NCBI RefSeq assembly: GCF_027595985.1 | Contig: NC_073305.1 | Coordinates: 118,824,114 to 118,888,113, forward strand | Reading direction: 5' to 3' | Length of the DNA: 64,000 nt | From: Sorex araneus | Taxonomy: Eukaryota; Chordata; Mammalia; Eulipotyphla; Soricidae | Shown here: positions 23,890 through 34,270 of the stretch, in pieces | Layout: each line of letters begins with the position of its first letter | How positions within the stretch are numbered: position 1 is the stretch's first letter | The notes under the pieces: generated by a model | Told to the model about the DNA's origin: nothing | The model's input: only the letters and a program-made list of their open reading frames with translations | Databases searched by the model: none | Translations under genes and position numbers: made by a program

Positions 23890-24062
23890 CTGGGTCTGGA
23901 GTGATAGCACAGGGGTAGGGCAGTTGCCTTCCATGCAGCCAACCCAGGTTCGATTCCCAGAATCCAGTGTGGTCCCTCCAGCACTGCCAGGAGTTATTCT
24001 TGAGTGCATAGCCAGGAGTCAACCCCTGTGCATCACCGGGTGTGACCCAAAAGGAAAAAAAA
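23890..24062 (+). mobile_element. Family A SINE, intact with target duplication
   Basis: Full length, B box GGTTCGATTCC intact. Target duplication 'atactgtccta' at 23879-23889 and 24063-24073. Confidence 0.93.
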
Positions 24063-24073
24063 ATACTGTCCTA

Positions 24074-25344
24074 TTAATATAATTGCTTTATCAGGTATCT
24101 GAATTATGTCAAAAGAGGAAATGACATATGTCAGCATCCCTTAAAATAGTCAACAAGCTTTAAAAGTCTCTGCTGCAAGAAGAGAATAAAACTTTCTGCA
24201 GGAATTTCAAAGACAAAGCTCTTTACTCACTGATCTAAGTCCAATATTAAGAAATGTCTGATTACTTAGTGTCCATTTCAGAGAAGACTAAATATCTCTC
24301 TTGAGGGGAATACGAGGTTTTCACTAAAGTAGCTAGATGCTAAGTAGGAAGGAGACTTCCAGTTAATACACTTTTCCATGTGCTTCTAAAAAGCACTTGT
24401 GTCGAGCCATATAGACAATTTTGCCTTCAGTGACCTAAAAGGAATGAGAAGATTAATTATTATTCCCTAAAGTGCCTAACTTTAGCTACTTCAACTATCA
24501 GGATAAAAAATTAGATCACGCTGAAGGATATCTGGTCTCTCTTCTATCTTAACCTAAGATTAATAGCATCTTGAAGTTTGATCTAGTCATTTTCATGAAA
24601 ATTCATTTTATGCTTAACTGGAAAAGACTATAAAGGTTTTCTCATGAATAATTTGTTTATTGCATGGAGGCAAATATATTCTTTTCTCAGGAAGTACCAG
24701 AAGTTTATACACTACATTTTGTTTAAAAATTAGCTTTCCAAATAATTAGTGACACTCCTTAATTTCTATTAAGGTCTTATTCATATTGTTTTTCATATGG
24801 TTAATATCTTTTATAAAGACAAATAAATTGTTTTAAATAAAGTCATGGAAGCTCAGGAATTACAATGTTTGTTTGACAGCACAGCAGAAACAGATCCACC
24901 AATTATATTTTAGTATATGGTAATTATATGTTACAGTTAACAATGTAATTACAATAGAGAAGACAGTTGGTTTTTGTTTCTTTTATCCCTACAACACAGT
25001 CAGAACATAGTTTGTCAAAGTTACTCAGGGTAGTTCTAGCCTTCTTTAACCACTTTGGTTTATGATTTACTTTTTGATAAATTATATTCATTTGTTGATG
25101 GTTGTATTACACTATGACACTATGATCATTCTCTTTCCACAGCTATCAAAACCATGTTTAAGTTGGATGTAATCATTGTTTATTTTAGAAATGTATGAAA
25201 TATTAATATTATATAAAGAACATTTTTCTTTTTTAAAAATACTTTTAGGACTTGTTCTTCAAGCCCATGTTCTCCCTGAAACTTGTATCTTACTTGTTTA
25301 TCTCTATGTATCTTTTATTTTACTTTAAAAAGTTTTTATTTTAT
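24074..25344. other. Single-copy stretch
   Basis: No confident feature. 24860-24970 has a composition unlike the surrounding AT-rich DNA but no recognisable motif. Confidence 0.4.
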
Positions 25345-25455
25345 TTACCTAAAAATATTAATTGAATCACAGTGAGATACAGTTATAAGATTGCTCATGA
25401 TTGGGTTTCAGTCATATAATGTCACAATACCAATCCCTTCACCTGTGTATATATC
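25345..25455 (-). mobile_element. PPT-rich 3'-terminal family, short fragment
   Basis: Only the terminal 110 bp: A-rich end, 'gaatcacagtgagatacag' and 'caataccaatcccttcacc'. Truncated before the purine tract. Confidence 0.6.
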
Positions 25456-25523
25456 TTTGTGTGCTTGCTTTTACCACTTTGGATAAGCCCACAATGTTCT
25501 CTCTGTCAAAAAATAAAATAATC

Positions 25524-25699
25524 TGGGGCTGGAGCGATAGCATAGAGGGTAGGGCGTTTGCCTTACATGCGGCCAACCCAGATTCAATTCCCAGCATCCC
25601 CTGAGCAGCACTGCCAGGGCTAATTCCTGAGTGCATACCCAGGAGTGACTCCTGTGAATCGCCGGGTGTAACCCCCCCAAAAAAAAGCAAAAAAAAAAA
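25524..25699 (+). mobile_element. Family A SINE joined to the RPL23A retrocopy
   Basis: Close to consensus from 'ggggctggagcgatagcata' to 'cgccgggtgtaacccccc', then an A-rich tail. The tail ends exactly where the RPL23A 5' UTR begins, with no intervening DNA. A 9-bp repeat 'taaaataat' occurs just before the SINE (25514-25522) and after the RPL23A copy (26233-26241). Confidence 0.93.
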
Positions 25700-26225
25700 A
25701 CTTTTTATAAAGATGGCACCAAAAGCCAAGAAGGAAGCCTATGTCACTCCTAAAGTTCAAGCCAAAGCCAAAGCTGTGAAGGCAAGAAGGCAGTGCTAAA
25801 AGGCATCCACAGCCACAAAAAGAAGACCAACACCTCCCACACCTTCCGAAGACCCTGTATACTGCAGCTGAGAAAGAAACACAAATATCCCTACACCGCT
25901 CCTGGGAGAAACAAGCTTCACCATTATGTCGTCATCACATTCTCCCTGACCACTGAATCAACCATGAGGAAGAGAGGAGACAGCACCCCTGTGTTCATGA
26001 TGAATGCCAGGCCAATAAGCACCATATTAAACAGGTGAAGAAGTTCTATGACACTGACATTCCAAGGTCAATATCCTCGTTGGACCCGATAGAGAGAAAG
26101 AGGCTGATTTTTTCGACTTATTCGACTGACTCCTGACTATGACGCCTTGGATGTCGCCAACAAAATTGGGATCATCTAAACAATCCAGCCTACTAATCCT
26201 AAATATATTTTTTCACCATAAATAT
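25700..26225 (+). pseudogene. RPL23A: Processed pseudogene of ribosomal protein L23a
   Basis: RPL23A is a 60S subunit protein of 156 residues. The copy begins at a C followed by five T (25700), which resembles the 5' TOP start of ribosomal-protein mRNAs, with ATG at 25712 (MAPKAKKEA...). It is intronless and continues through recognisable protein segments ([44 protein letters not shown]) to the normal stop at 26177-26179 and the expected 3' UTR. It is dead: a frameshift near residue 27-30 gives an early stop (around 25797), another near 26035 breaks the frame, and there are many substitutions. No clear poly-A remains. The 81-codon ORF at 25793-26038 is only its middle part. Confidence 0.95.
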
Positions 26226-26241
26226 CAATAAGTAAAATAAT

Positions 26242-26524
26242 AAACACTTTTAAACTTTAAAAATGTTATATAAATTAAATTCAAATAAAATATTTTAAAG
26301 TAGAAGAGAACACATATGAATTAGCTAGATAATAGAGATCACTTATGTTCTGAAAAGATTCATAATTTTGTATGGCATGTAGTTTTACAAAACACATAAT
26401 ATAACTACTGGCAACACTGTTAATGAATATATCTTCAGATCACACTACTTTATGGAAACATTTTAATTTTGAAATTATACATATAATATTATGAGGCAAG
26501 GAAGAAATCAGAGAGAATATTGTA
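26242..26524. other. AT-rich spacer
   Basis: No feature seen. Confidence 0.35.
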
Positions 26525-26767
26525 TCTCACTGTCATCTCATTGCTCATCGATTTGTTTAAGCGGGCACCAGTAACGTCTCTCATTGTGAGACTTATTGTT
26601 ACTGTTTTTTGGCATATCCAATATTCCATGGGTAGCTTGCCGGGCTCTGCCATGCAGGCGCAATACTCTCAGTAGCTTGCCAGGCTCTCCGAGAAGGGCA
26701 GAAGAATCGAACACGAGTTGGCCATGTGAAAGGTGAATGCCCTACCACTATACTATTGCTCCAGCCC
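26525..26767 (-). mobile_element. Family B SINE
   Basis: Nearly complete, from 'ctcactgtcatctcattgct' to 'ctatactattgctccagccc'. Small indels in the head. Confidence 0.9.
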
Positions 26768-26782
26768 TATATCTCACTAACA

Positions 26783-26938
26783 TCATTTATTTATTTTTTT
26801 GTTTGGGGCCACACCTAGCCGTGCTTACATATTATTCCAGGCTCTGTGCTCAGATATCACTTCTGGAGAGCTTTGGGTGATGGGTTGCTTATGAGCAAGG
26901 CTAGTGCCTTACCCACTGTCAATCTCTCCAGCCCCTCA
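26783..26938 (-). mobile_element. Family A SINE, internally shortened
   Basis: Antisense tail 'ggggccacacctagccgtgc' present; the B-box region is largely lost ('gatgggttgcttatgagcaagg'). Its head and 3' flank are duplicated 968 bp downstream. Confidence 0.75.
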
Positions 26939-26970
26939 CTAATATTGGTTTGAAGGGAGCTTCCAGAGTA

Positions 26971-27853
26971 TCCCTTGAAGACTGGGTCTCCCACCTGGCA
27001 ACACTTGGCCCACGTAACCCCATATGATGAGGTACTTCTTGGGCTTTAGGGCACTGAGAATTACTACAGTCATCCTAACCCTAATATTTGAAGTAATTTT
27101 AAGCATATGTGAAATAGTTCATTTCTTCCTTAATTGTACTAAGAAAAATATTAAAAGTAATTCAAAGTTATAATGGAGTTAAGAGTAAAACCTAAAGAAA
27201 TGCATTTGTGTTAGTATTTCAGCAGTGGTAATGAAATTTGTGTGTGTGTGTGTGTGTGATAGATGTTTTTTCTATCAACATTGATATATTATTAGCATGT
27301 TTGCTTTAGCTGCAAATCTGATTAGCTTTTGCAAGTGGCAAAATAATTTCTTAGAAAAATAAGAAACAGGTTGGGAAAACACTAATAAGACTTAAAGAAA
27401 AATTTGTTTTTGATGTTAACATAGAATTCCGGTCTTAATGTCAGTGTTTATTATAAAAATAAGTGCACCTCTAAGTCCTATTCTTACCATTAACACTGAG
27501 TACATTAAATTGGATTAAATATTCTGCATTTAATTAAAATTCAAAAGTATGTTTTCCATCTGCACATAACAAAATGAATGAAGTTAGGTGCACAAAAAAT
27601 GTACAACTGGCATTTCATTTTACAAATTTATTTTAATTATATGTTATCACATAATTCCCGTATATAAACTTAGTGCAGCAGTACATTTATTAATGTTCAA
27701 AATGATTTTTGACACTTTAGACTCCTTACATGCTAAAGTTCTGAGTCACAAGATTTTGTATTGTGTCACAAAAGCTTTTATTTTATTTAGAAAATGAAAC
27801 TCTGGATTTTTCTAGTTGAAAATATGACTTATAGAGAGCCTCGATTAATCATT
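26971..27853. other. Single-copy stretch with short (TG)n
   Basis: (TG)n at 27239-27258. Otherwise AT-rich, nothing recognised. Confidence 0.4.
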
Positions 27854-27939
27854 TGCTTGTGAGCAAGGCTAGTGCCTTTCCCACTGTACTATCTGTCCAG
27901 TCCCTCACTAATATTTGTTTGAAGGGAGCTTCCACAGTA
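27854..27939. repeat. Direct duplicate of 26886-26970
   Basis: About 86 bp, roughly 90% identical. It carries the end of a SINE head ('gagcaaggctagtgcc') plus its unique flank ('tcactaatatttgtttgaag'). The shared unique flank shows a segmental duplication rather than a second SINE insertion. Confidence 0.85.
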
Positions 27940-28434
27940 CTGCTGTGGATTTTGCTTAGTACTTTAATATTGGACTTCTCATTTATGTCAGGCCCCTGTA
28001 GAAATTCTAAGAAAAGCACCTAAACTTTCTACCATCATATTATGCTTAAAGACTTAAGGAAAGTCTTTAAACTTTAAATATGGTAGTGGGCCTACCAAAG
28101 AATTAACACTTGGTACAATAATTCATCTTCCTCCTACTTTCCTTTTACTTATTGAATTGATGATAACATTCATCTCTGGTTGAAAATGGTTGCATTATTT
28201 AAATGCCCACCATTTTCAAAACGATAAATAAAAAAAACCCTCAAGTTACCTAACATCTTATTATTCTAGAGAACTGACTAACTAGAGAAGCACAGAAAAA
28301 TAGCACAGGAGTTGAAATTTCAGACTTCACAAGAAAGTATGTGTACCTCAAAATGAAATCCCTAATCTAGAAATACAGCAACAACCAGAGTTCCGAGGCC
28401 TCTTTCACAATCCACTGCTAAGTTTTGCCCATTT
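27940..28434. other. Single-copy stretch
   Basis: Nothing recognised. Confidence 0.35.
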
Positions 28435-28618
28435 GTTCCACCATTATTCTTAGTTCTGGCTGCACATTTCAATTACCTAGGAGCTTTCAAAAATTACTGA
28501 TTACCAAACCTCATCTGAGACATTCCAATTTAATTGATCTGAGGTGTATCCTGACATCATCGAGATTTCTGAAAATCTCCCTGGTGATTCTGAGGAGTTC
28601 TCAAATTTAATAACGCAG
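28435..28618 (+). mobile_element. MER5A-like hAT-Charlie DNA transposon relic
   Basis: 'tctggctgcacatttcaat' and 'acctaggagctttcaaaaat' match the left end of MER5A. 'ccaatttaattgatctgagg' is the centre, and 'ccctggtgattctgagga' the inverted right end. A short non-autonomous element of the eutherian radiation. The 61-codon ORF across it is spurious. Confidence 0.75.
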
Positions 28619-31156
28619 TCCCTAATGACTCTTTTATGCCTTTTGCTCCAGTTTTCTTCATCATGGTCCCTTCCTTCATCTCAATCCTGCTCAACTCGTC
28701 AGCAAAATTTTCTGTGCTAAAACTTTTTTCATATTAATGTGTAAGCCTGAGCTTCCCTAAATTTGATATTCCCCATCAACTATTTCACAATATTTTACTT
28801 GAACTGTCACTCTCCAGTGGTTTCTTCTGAATGCAAAACATCCAATCTGCCTCAGGCTTTCTAGACCCACTGCATCAGCTGGCCTAAATAATTTTAGTTT
28901 GGTTATATTTTTGCCACACAGAAAAAATGCTATAAGGCAATGAAAAGTGTTTACAGTCAAATTCAATCACTGAAAACAACTGGGAAACATGTAGAACATA
29001 TAAGAGATGCCTCTGTGCATGACCGGACAGTGGTTAGCAATATGTATTTAAACTCTATTTGGGCAATATTGCTTAGATTTTAGTGATGAGGTTAGAGAAA
29101 AATGACCTGTTACTAAAAATAAATCTTTTTAGGTGAATTACCTATTTTAAGCTTTAAAAAACATTGTTTCACATCTATATAACCACTAAGGGAATGAGAT
29201 GATGCACTTACAGAAATTTTCAAATCTCTTTTGATAATCCCCATTTCGATTTCTTTTTCAGTGTATATTTAAGCCTGATTTCATCAAAAATATAGAAGAT
29301 GCAAATCTTCACACCTACTCAAGACTTTGCAACATGCATATTAAATGCATAGAGGGGACTAATTGACAGGGAAGGGAGCCAGGAGCTTGGGTGGTATTTC
29401 CTTCCCAGGAGGAGCAGATGGGTCACCCACCTAGGGAGTTGTGATATGCACTTAATTGAAATGAAGTCAGTGTCACCCAGCAGAGACCACATTTAAAGCA
29501 AGCCATATTCATGGTTCTGTAGTCTCTATGGTTTTCTCCTGATTTTCATTCTCTTTCTTAACTTTAAGTGCATAAAATGAGATTAGGATTTCATAAGATA
29601 AGATCTTCTATATTTTTGTCCCCAGAGAATTCTGTAATTATTATAAACACTGCAACATCATTTTAAAAATTATAATAGCTGAAGTATGTGAAAACATTAA
29701 AGTATACACAACAGACACGTAACATGCTTATGAAGAAGGGGAACATTCTGATTAATTAGTTTTTGATGAATAAAATGATTATAATCATAACCTGGTGGGA
29801 AAGAGTACTACCCAATGTTATTAAGCATAAAACAGAACTCACAAAGCATAATATTTTTGAGGATAAATAAACAATAATGTATTGTTCAAGTTCTCTCCAA
29901 AACTTCTTTGTAAGACATGTGGGAATGTTACTTTGCCTAAGTTAAAAAAAGTATCACCAAGTTATTAAAACTACTTCAGGATACCGAAGGGATCATTATA
30001 AAAACTAATCTATATTTGCATGGCTTGGATTTTAAAAGTTATTGAAATATTTTGAACCGTTTGGGACCAGCAGATCCCTCAGCACTGAGGTTTTAGGTAT
30101 GATAAGACACTCTTTGGCCTCAAAAAATTCACAGACTTTTGAAACTTAGTCAAAAACTTTTACCTAAACCCTCACCTGAATAATAATTACATAATAATTC
30201 CCTCTTATGTAACCATTCGTTAACTCAAAGATCTTCCAAAAGTACCCATTGTCTTTTAAATAAGTAAAACCTTTTGAATAATGTTCCAGGCATTAAATAT
30301 CTGTTCTCAATTTTAAAAAACGAAAAGTCTAGTTTGAGGTTGTGGACTAGGAACTGCTCTGAACATAAGTCAAGAATGAGGAAAAGTTCTCTGTCTCTAA
30401 TTAAGCATCACTAAATATTGTTCCTAGAAAAACATGAAGCACATTCAGAAGAAAGGGAGTTTCACAACATACACTATGCATTCATAGGATAGAGAAAGAG
30501 AAAGAGAGAAGGTAGGCATTTTCCTGAAAGTCATCAGACTGCAAAATATGCATCGATACCCACACATACTTACACCCCAAAACTTCATCAATAACACAGT
30601 AGAAAACAGAAACATAAATAAAATGATGGTGTAATTTTAAACAGATTAAATACTGTAATTATTCAAATAACTACTTTGATAAATATAGCACTTTACAGAT
30701 AAAAGATCCAGAGTTTGCTTGTGGAAGACAGCAACAAGAGGTTTGAGAGATGGTAGGAGTTCGGTTTTTGAAAAATAGGATGATTTGTGACACAACTTTG
30801 GATGACCATATTTCATATCACATCTGATGAACTGAGATAACTTACCAATTTTGGATATGTGTATGTGTGTGTGTGTGTATGAGCTCACAAACGTGTGTGT
30901 ACTTGTGTCTGTTGTGTCTGATTTTGTGTATCCCTGAGCTTCTTGATTTAGCCAGGTACAATATTCAGACCTCCCCTGATGTTTCTCAAAGGAACTGGAA
31001 CACACACAAATGTGAAGTCTGCATCATAGTTTACGTCGCTCCCTAATATATTATTTACTTTGAAGCAAATTATGTCTGCAAAATAGTATTATAACAAAAT
31101 TGCCAGCGTTTTGTGATTTCAGGATTTTTATTAACTTGGTAAACTACCTGCTCATG
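28619..31156. other. Long single-copy stretch
   Basis: 2.5 kb without confident repeats apart from a short GT tract (30857-30882). 29370-29550 is more GC-rich and could hold an unrecognised conserved element. The 119-codon minus-strand ORF at 30646-31005 crosses the GT tract and shows no domain. Confidence 0.4.
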
Positions 31157-31170
31157 AATTATAACATTAA

Positions 31171-31417
31171 CACTGTAGCACTGTCATTCCTTTGCTCATT
31201 GATTTGCTCGAGTGGGCACCAGTAACATCTTCATTATGAGACTTGTTACTGTTTTTGGCATATCAAATATATGCCACAGGGAACTTGCCAGGCTCTGCCA
31301 TGCAGGCGAGAGACTCTCGGTAGCTTGCTGGGCTCTCTGAGAGGGACAGAGGAATCTAACCCAGGTCAGCCGTGTGAAAGGAAAATGCCCTACCCGCTGT
31401 GCTATTTCTCCAGTCCA
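31171..31417 (-). mobile_element. Family B SINE with perfect target duplication
   Basis: Full length (247 bp). 14-bp perfect duplication 'aattataacattaa' at 31157-31170 and 31418-31431. This fixes both ends of family B: the sense 3' end is the 'cagtgctacagtg' side and carries no poly-A. Confidence 0.96.
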
Positions 31418-32017
31418 AATTATAACATTAATTTTACAGATAGGGATAAAAGGTTGAAGATTCTAAGGCCAGTGTAGGAGCATACCTGAAACCTTCCAGG
31501 TAATGGGCAATAAGTAAATCAATTCAAAAGTATCCTGAGAAGCATTAGATCCCTCTGAACTAGGAGTAGGAAACAGGGAGCACTGAACTCTAGAAACAAG
31601 AGATGGCAGAGTCTAGCCATCAAGGGGGAATGAGAGCAGAAGAGGAATTCAAGATAAAGGGGATAGTACGTCCTGTTAGCCTATTTGTACCTAGACTGGT
31701 TTCTATTTCTTTTCTTTTTTTTTTAAGTAAATAGATTTTATTTAGAGGTTTCTGAGGGAAGGAGGAAGGGATAAGTGGGAGAGAGAATAGTGAAAATAAT
31801 GCACTCAAGAGAGAACGCGGGCTTCTCCGAGGGTGGAGGAAGCCACTACACATAACCGAGCTTTAGACACAAAAGTATGAAAGCATGAAAGTACACATCT
31901 CAAGAGGGGAGATTCGGGTGACACATGTGCTCGGGTGACACATGTGCTTGGCCACGGAGGCACAAGCAGCACATGGGCTCAGGCAGCATATGCGCGTGCT
32001 TCCTTTGTTCAAGGTGT

Positions 32018-32025
32018 CTTTTATA
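32018..32025 (-). promoter_or_regulatory. TATA box of the ERV U3
   Basis: TATAAAAG on the minus strand. Thirty bases downstream lies the exact 5' end of the independent R-only retrocopy found at 55370-55643, which marks the transcription start. Confidence 0.75.
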
Positions 32026-32472
32026 GGTTTTTTTCAACCTGCCCCCAAGTGGGGCTTCTTCCCAGGTAAAAGTCCGTTGCTAAGGAGGTTACCAGGGAGG
32101 TTGGGAGTGGTGATGGTCTTCTTTGGGGAACCTCTTGGGGAGTGGTACATTATCCTCAGGGTCTGCTGATGGTTTCCTCCAGGTCTTTTGTTTTCTTGAA
32201 TCTCCAAGTCTTAAGAGTCTCCTTCCCAGAGACTCTGTTAAATATCAATTTTCATTGCCAAGGACCTTTTCTATATACCTGCCTACATCATATCCCCCTC
32301 TAGAGATTTCACCACCTTAAATCTTTAAGGGGAAAATGGTCGGTGATCCATCTTCTGAAGCTGCTTCATGCTGACAGATGGGCGCAGACCCTGTCTATGT
32401 AAGGAGCAAAACCTCATGCTACCTTATGGGCCCCAGGCAATGACTTTGTTGGGTTCCTGAAGTTATCTTCAG

Positions 32473-32491
32473 GCCCCACACTTGGGCGCCA
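32473..32491 (-). other. Retroviral primer-binding site
   Basis: Begins TGGCGCCCAA two bases after the CA end of U5, as expected for tRNA-Lys1,2 priming (ERVK/IAP class). Confidence 0.78.
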
Positions 32492-32600
32492 GATGTTGAG
32501 TGAATATTTGTGCGGTCGGAGGCGCTGAGATAAGGAATGCGAAGAAATGTGTCTCATGTCCAAGGCTCGCTCTGGCTCTTGGCCTATTTATTTTCAACTA

Positions 32601-32788
32601 AGGGCTGAAGCGATAGCACAGGGGGTAGGAGAGAGCCCGGCAAGCTACTGAGAGTATCTAGCCCCATGGCAGAGCTTGGCATATTCGATATGCCAAAAAT
32701 AGTAATAAGTCTCATGATGGAGACATTACTGGTGCCCGTTCAATTCGATGAGCAATGGGATGACAGTGACAGTGACAAGTAGAAATAG
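32601..32788 (+). mobile_element. Family B SINE with internal deletion
   Basis: Head 'gctgaagcgatagcacaggg' jumps straight to 'gagagcccggcaagctactg', so the B box and surrounding 45 bp are lost. The 3' end 'gggatgacagtgacagtgac' is intact. Adjacent to the ERV retrocopy target repeat. Confidence 0.9.
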
Positions 32789-33384
32789 AAGCTGTTCGCA
32801 AAGGTATTTTTGTCATCAATAGCTGCAACTGAAAGCAATATTGTTTCTCAGAATTTGTATAAATCTATTTGTGTGCTTTAACATAAATGTCATGGCAAAG
32901 GGGATGCTCCCACCCCCACTCCAAGAGAGTATACAAATTGAGAAGAACAGACTGGGTCTACAAAACTGCTTGAAAACAATCCGTGTAGTTGTAGTCAGGA
33001 AAATGTGACCTTGACTGAAAAGGAGCAGGGAGATTCAAGGATCTGTGACAATGTATTTTAAGCTGCTTAATCCCTTCACTTATAGCTACCATATCTGCTT
33101 TATTGTGATTATGTGGTGTGCCCTTTAAATGCTTCTTAGAATCATGCTCTTTTGAAAATATATTTAAATTGAATAAAAATGAAAAATTAATTATCAGAAG
33201 TGGAACAAAATCATATAAATTTTTTCAGGAAAAAAACAGGTCATGTTCTAAAATTATGTGAACTAGTTCTTAGTGTGGTAACCATGAAATGACTAGGTTT
33301 AAGAAGATAAGTATAGGAGACACATAAATGTCATCAAATGAGATTATTCAAAATTTAATCTCATTTTTTGTTGGTTGAATTTTT
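32789..33384. other. AT-rich single-copy stretch
   Basis: Nothing recognised. Confidence 0.35.
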
Positions 33385-33545
33385 GGTTAGCCAAACCTTA
33401 GAGTGCTCGGTGATTACTCCTAGGTCTATGCTAATGAATCATTATTAGTGGTGCCTGGGGGACCATAGGTGGTACCAGGCATTGAGTCTGAGTCAGCCAC
33501 ATGCAAGATAAGCTTGCTACCTCCTGAGGATCATGCTAGCCTCAC
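33385..33545 (-). mobile_element. Family A SINE, old
   Basis: 'gtgctcggtgattactcctag', 'tggtgcctgggggaccatag' and 'gccacatgcaagataagc' preserve the antisense order. Confidence 0.75.
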
Positions 33546-33970
33546 AGAAGCAATTAATTTTTTTCTTTGTAATCATGCTCCCTCAGTATATCCCTAACTT
33601 AAAAAAATAGTCATGGTTATTGATTTTTTTCCAAGCATATTACTTTACTTCAAACTGCTCTTTTTGATTAGATAACTCTCTTCTTTTAAAAAACATGTAT
33701 TTTGCTAGGAAAATATGCTCTGCTTAGTTACCATAGAAATATTTCCTCTGATCCTAACCCATAAATGTAACTAAATATGCCACCAGATAAATGGAGAAGT
33801 GAGGAGATTTGTGGAAAAAAATAATATTTGCTCAATCATATTTTGAGTCATTTAGATTTCCCAGCAATGAAGTAGTATGTAGATGGACAATATTTCATCA
33901 AAGAAAGAGAAGTGTTTTTAGTCAATATCTCCTCATATCAGGTTGAACAAAGAAAATGGTGTGATATAAA
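33546..33970. other. AT-rich single-copy stretch
   Basis: Nothing recognised. Confidence 0.35.
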
Positions 33971-34270
33971 CAGAATTTTTTTAAATTTATTTATTTTTTA
34001 ATTGAGTTACCGTGAGAACAGTTACAGGGCTTTTAGGATCGAGTCTCAGTCATACTATGCTCAAACACCCATCCCTTCACCAGTGCACATGTTCCACCAC
34101 CAATAACCCCAGCATACCCCCCCTCCCATTCCTCTTCTGCCTGTGTAGCAGATGATTTTCTCTTTACTCTTTCCTTACTTTGATTACATTCAATTTTCGA
34201 CAGGAAACTCACTATCATTATGTGGAGTTTTTCCCCCAACAGTCTGATCTGTCAGAATAACATCATTAGA
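33971..34270 (-). mobile_element. PPT-rich 3'-terminal family, 3' end of a composite
   Basis: A-rich end at 33975-34000, then 'gagttaccgtgagaacag', 'cacccatcccttcaccagtg' and a short C-rich tract, on the minus strand. It continues without a visible break into GC-rich sequence to 35190. Confidence 0.7.

Larger units (their letters stand above)
31715..32583 (-). mobile_element. Retrocopy of a class-II endogenous retrovirus transcript
   Basis: Read on the minus strand, the order is: truncated U5 (32583-32494, ending CA); a primer-binding site (32491-32473) like the tRNA-Lys1,2 site of betaretroviruses and IAPs, with a small change in its middle; about 170 bp of non-coding internal sequence; a polypurine tract (32301-32293); U3 (about 32290-31996) with TATAAAAG at 32025-32018; R (about 31995-31725) with AATAAA; then poly-A (31724-31715). 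No gag, pol or env is present. An A tail and 12-bp flanks (31703-31714, 32584-32595, one mismatch) point to LINE-mediated insertion of an RNA, not integrase insertion. Confidence 0.8.

Noticed and set aside
25793-26038. RPL23A as a functional gene
   Set aside because: Intronless, frameshifted twice, early stop, many substitutions: a processed pseudogene.
31715-32583. Intact endogenous retrovirus
   Set aside because: No gag, pro, pol or env and only one R-containing end; it has an A tail, so it is a retrocopied RNA with nearly all of the internal region absent.
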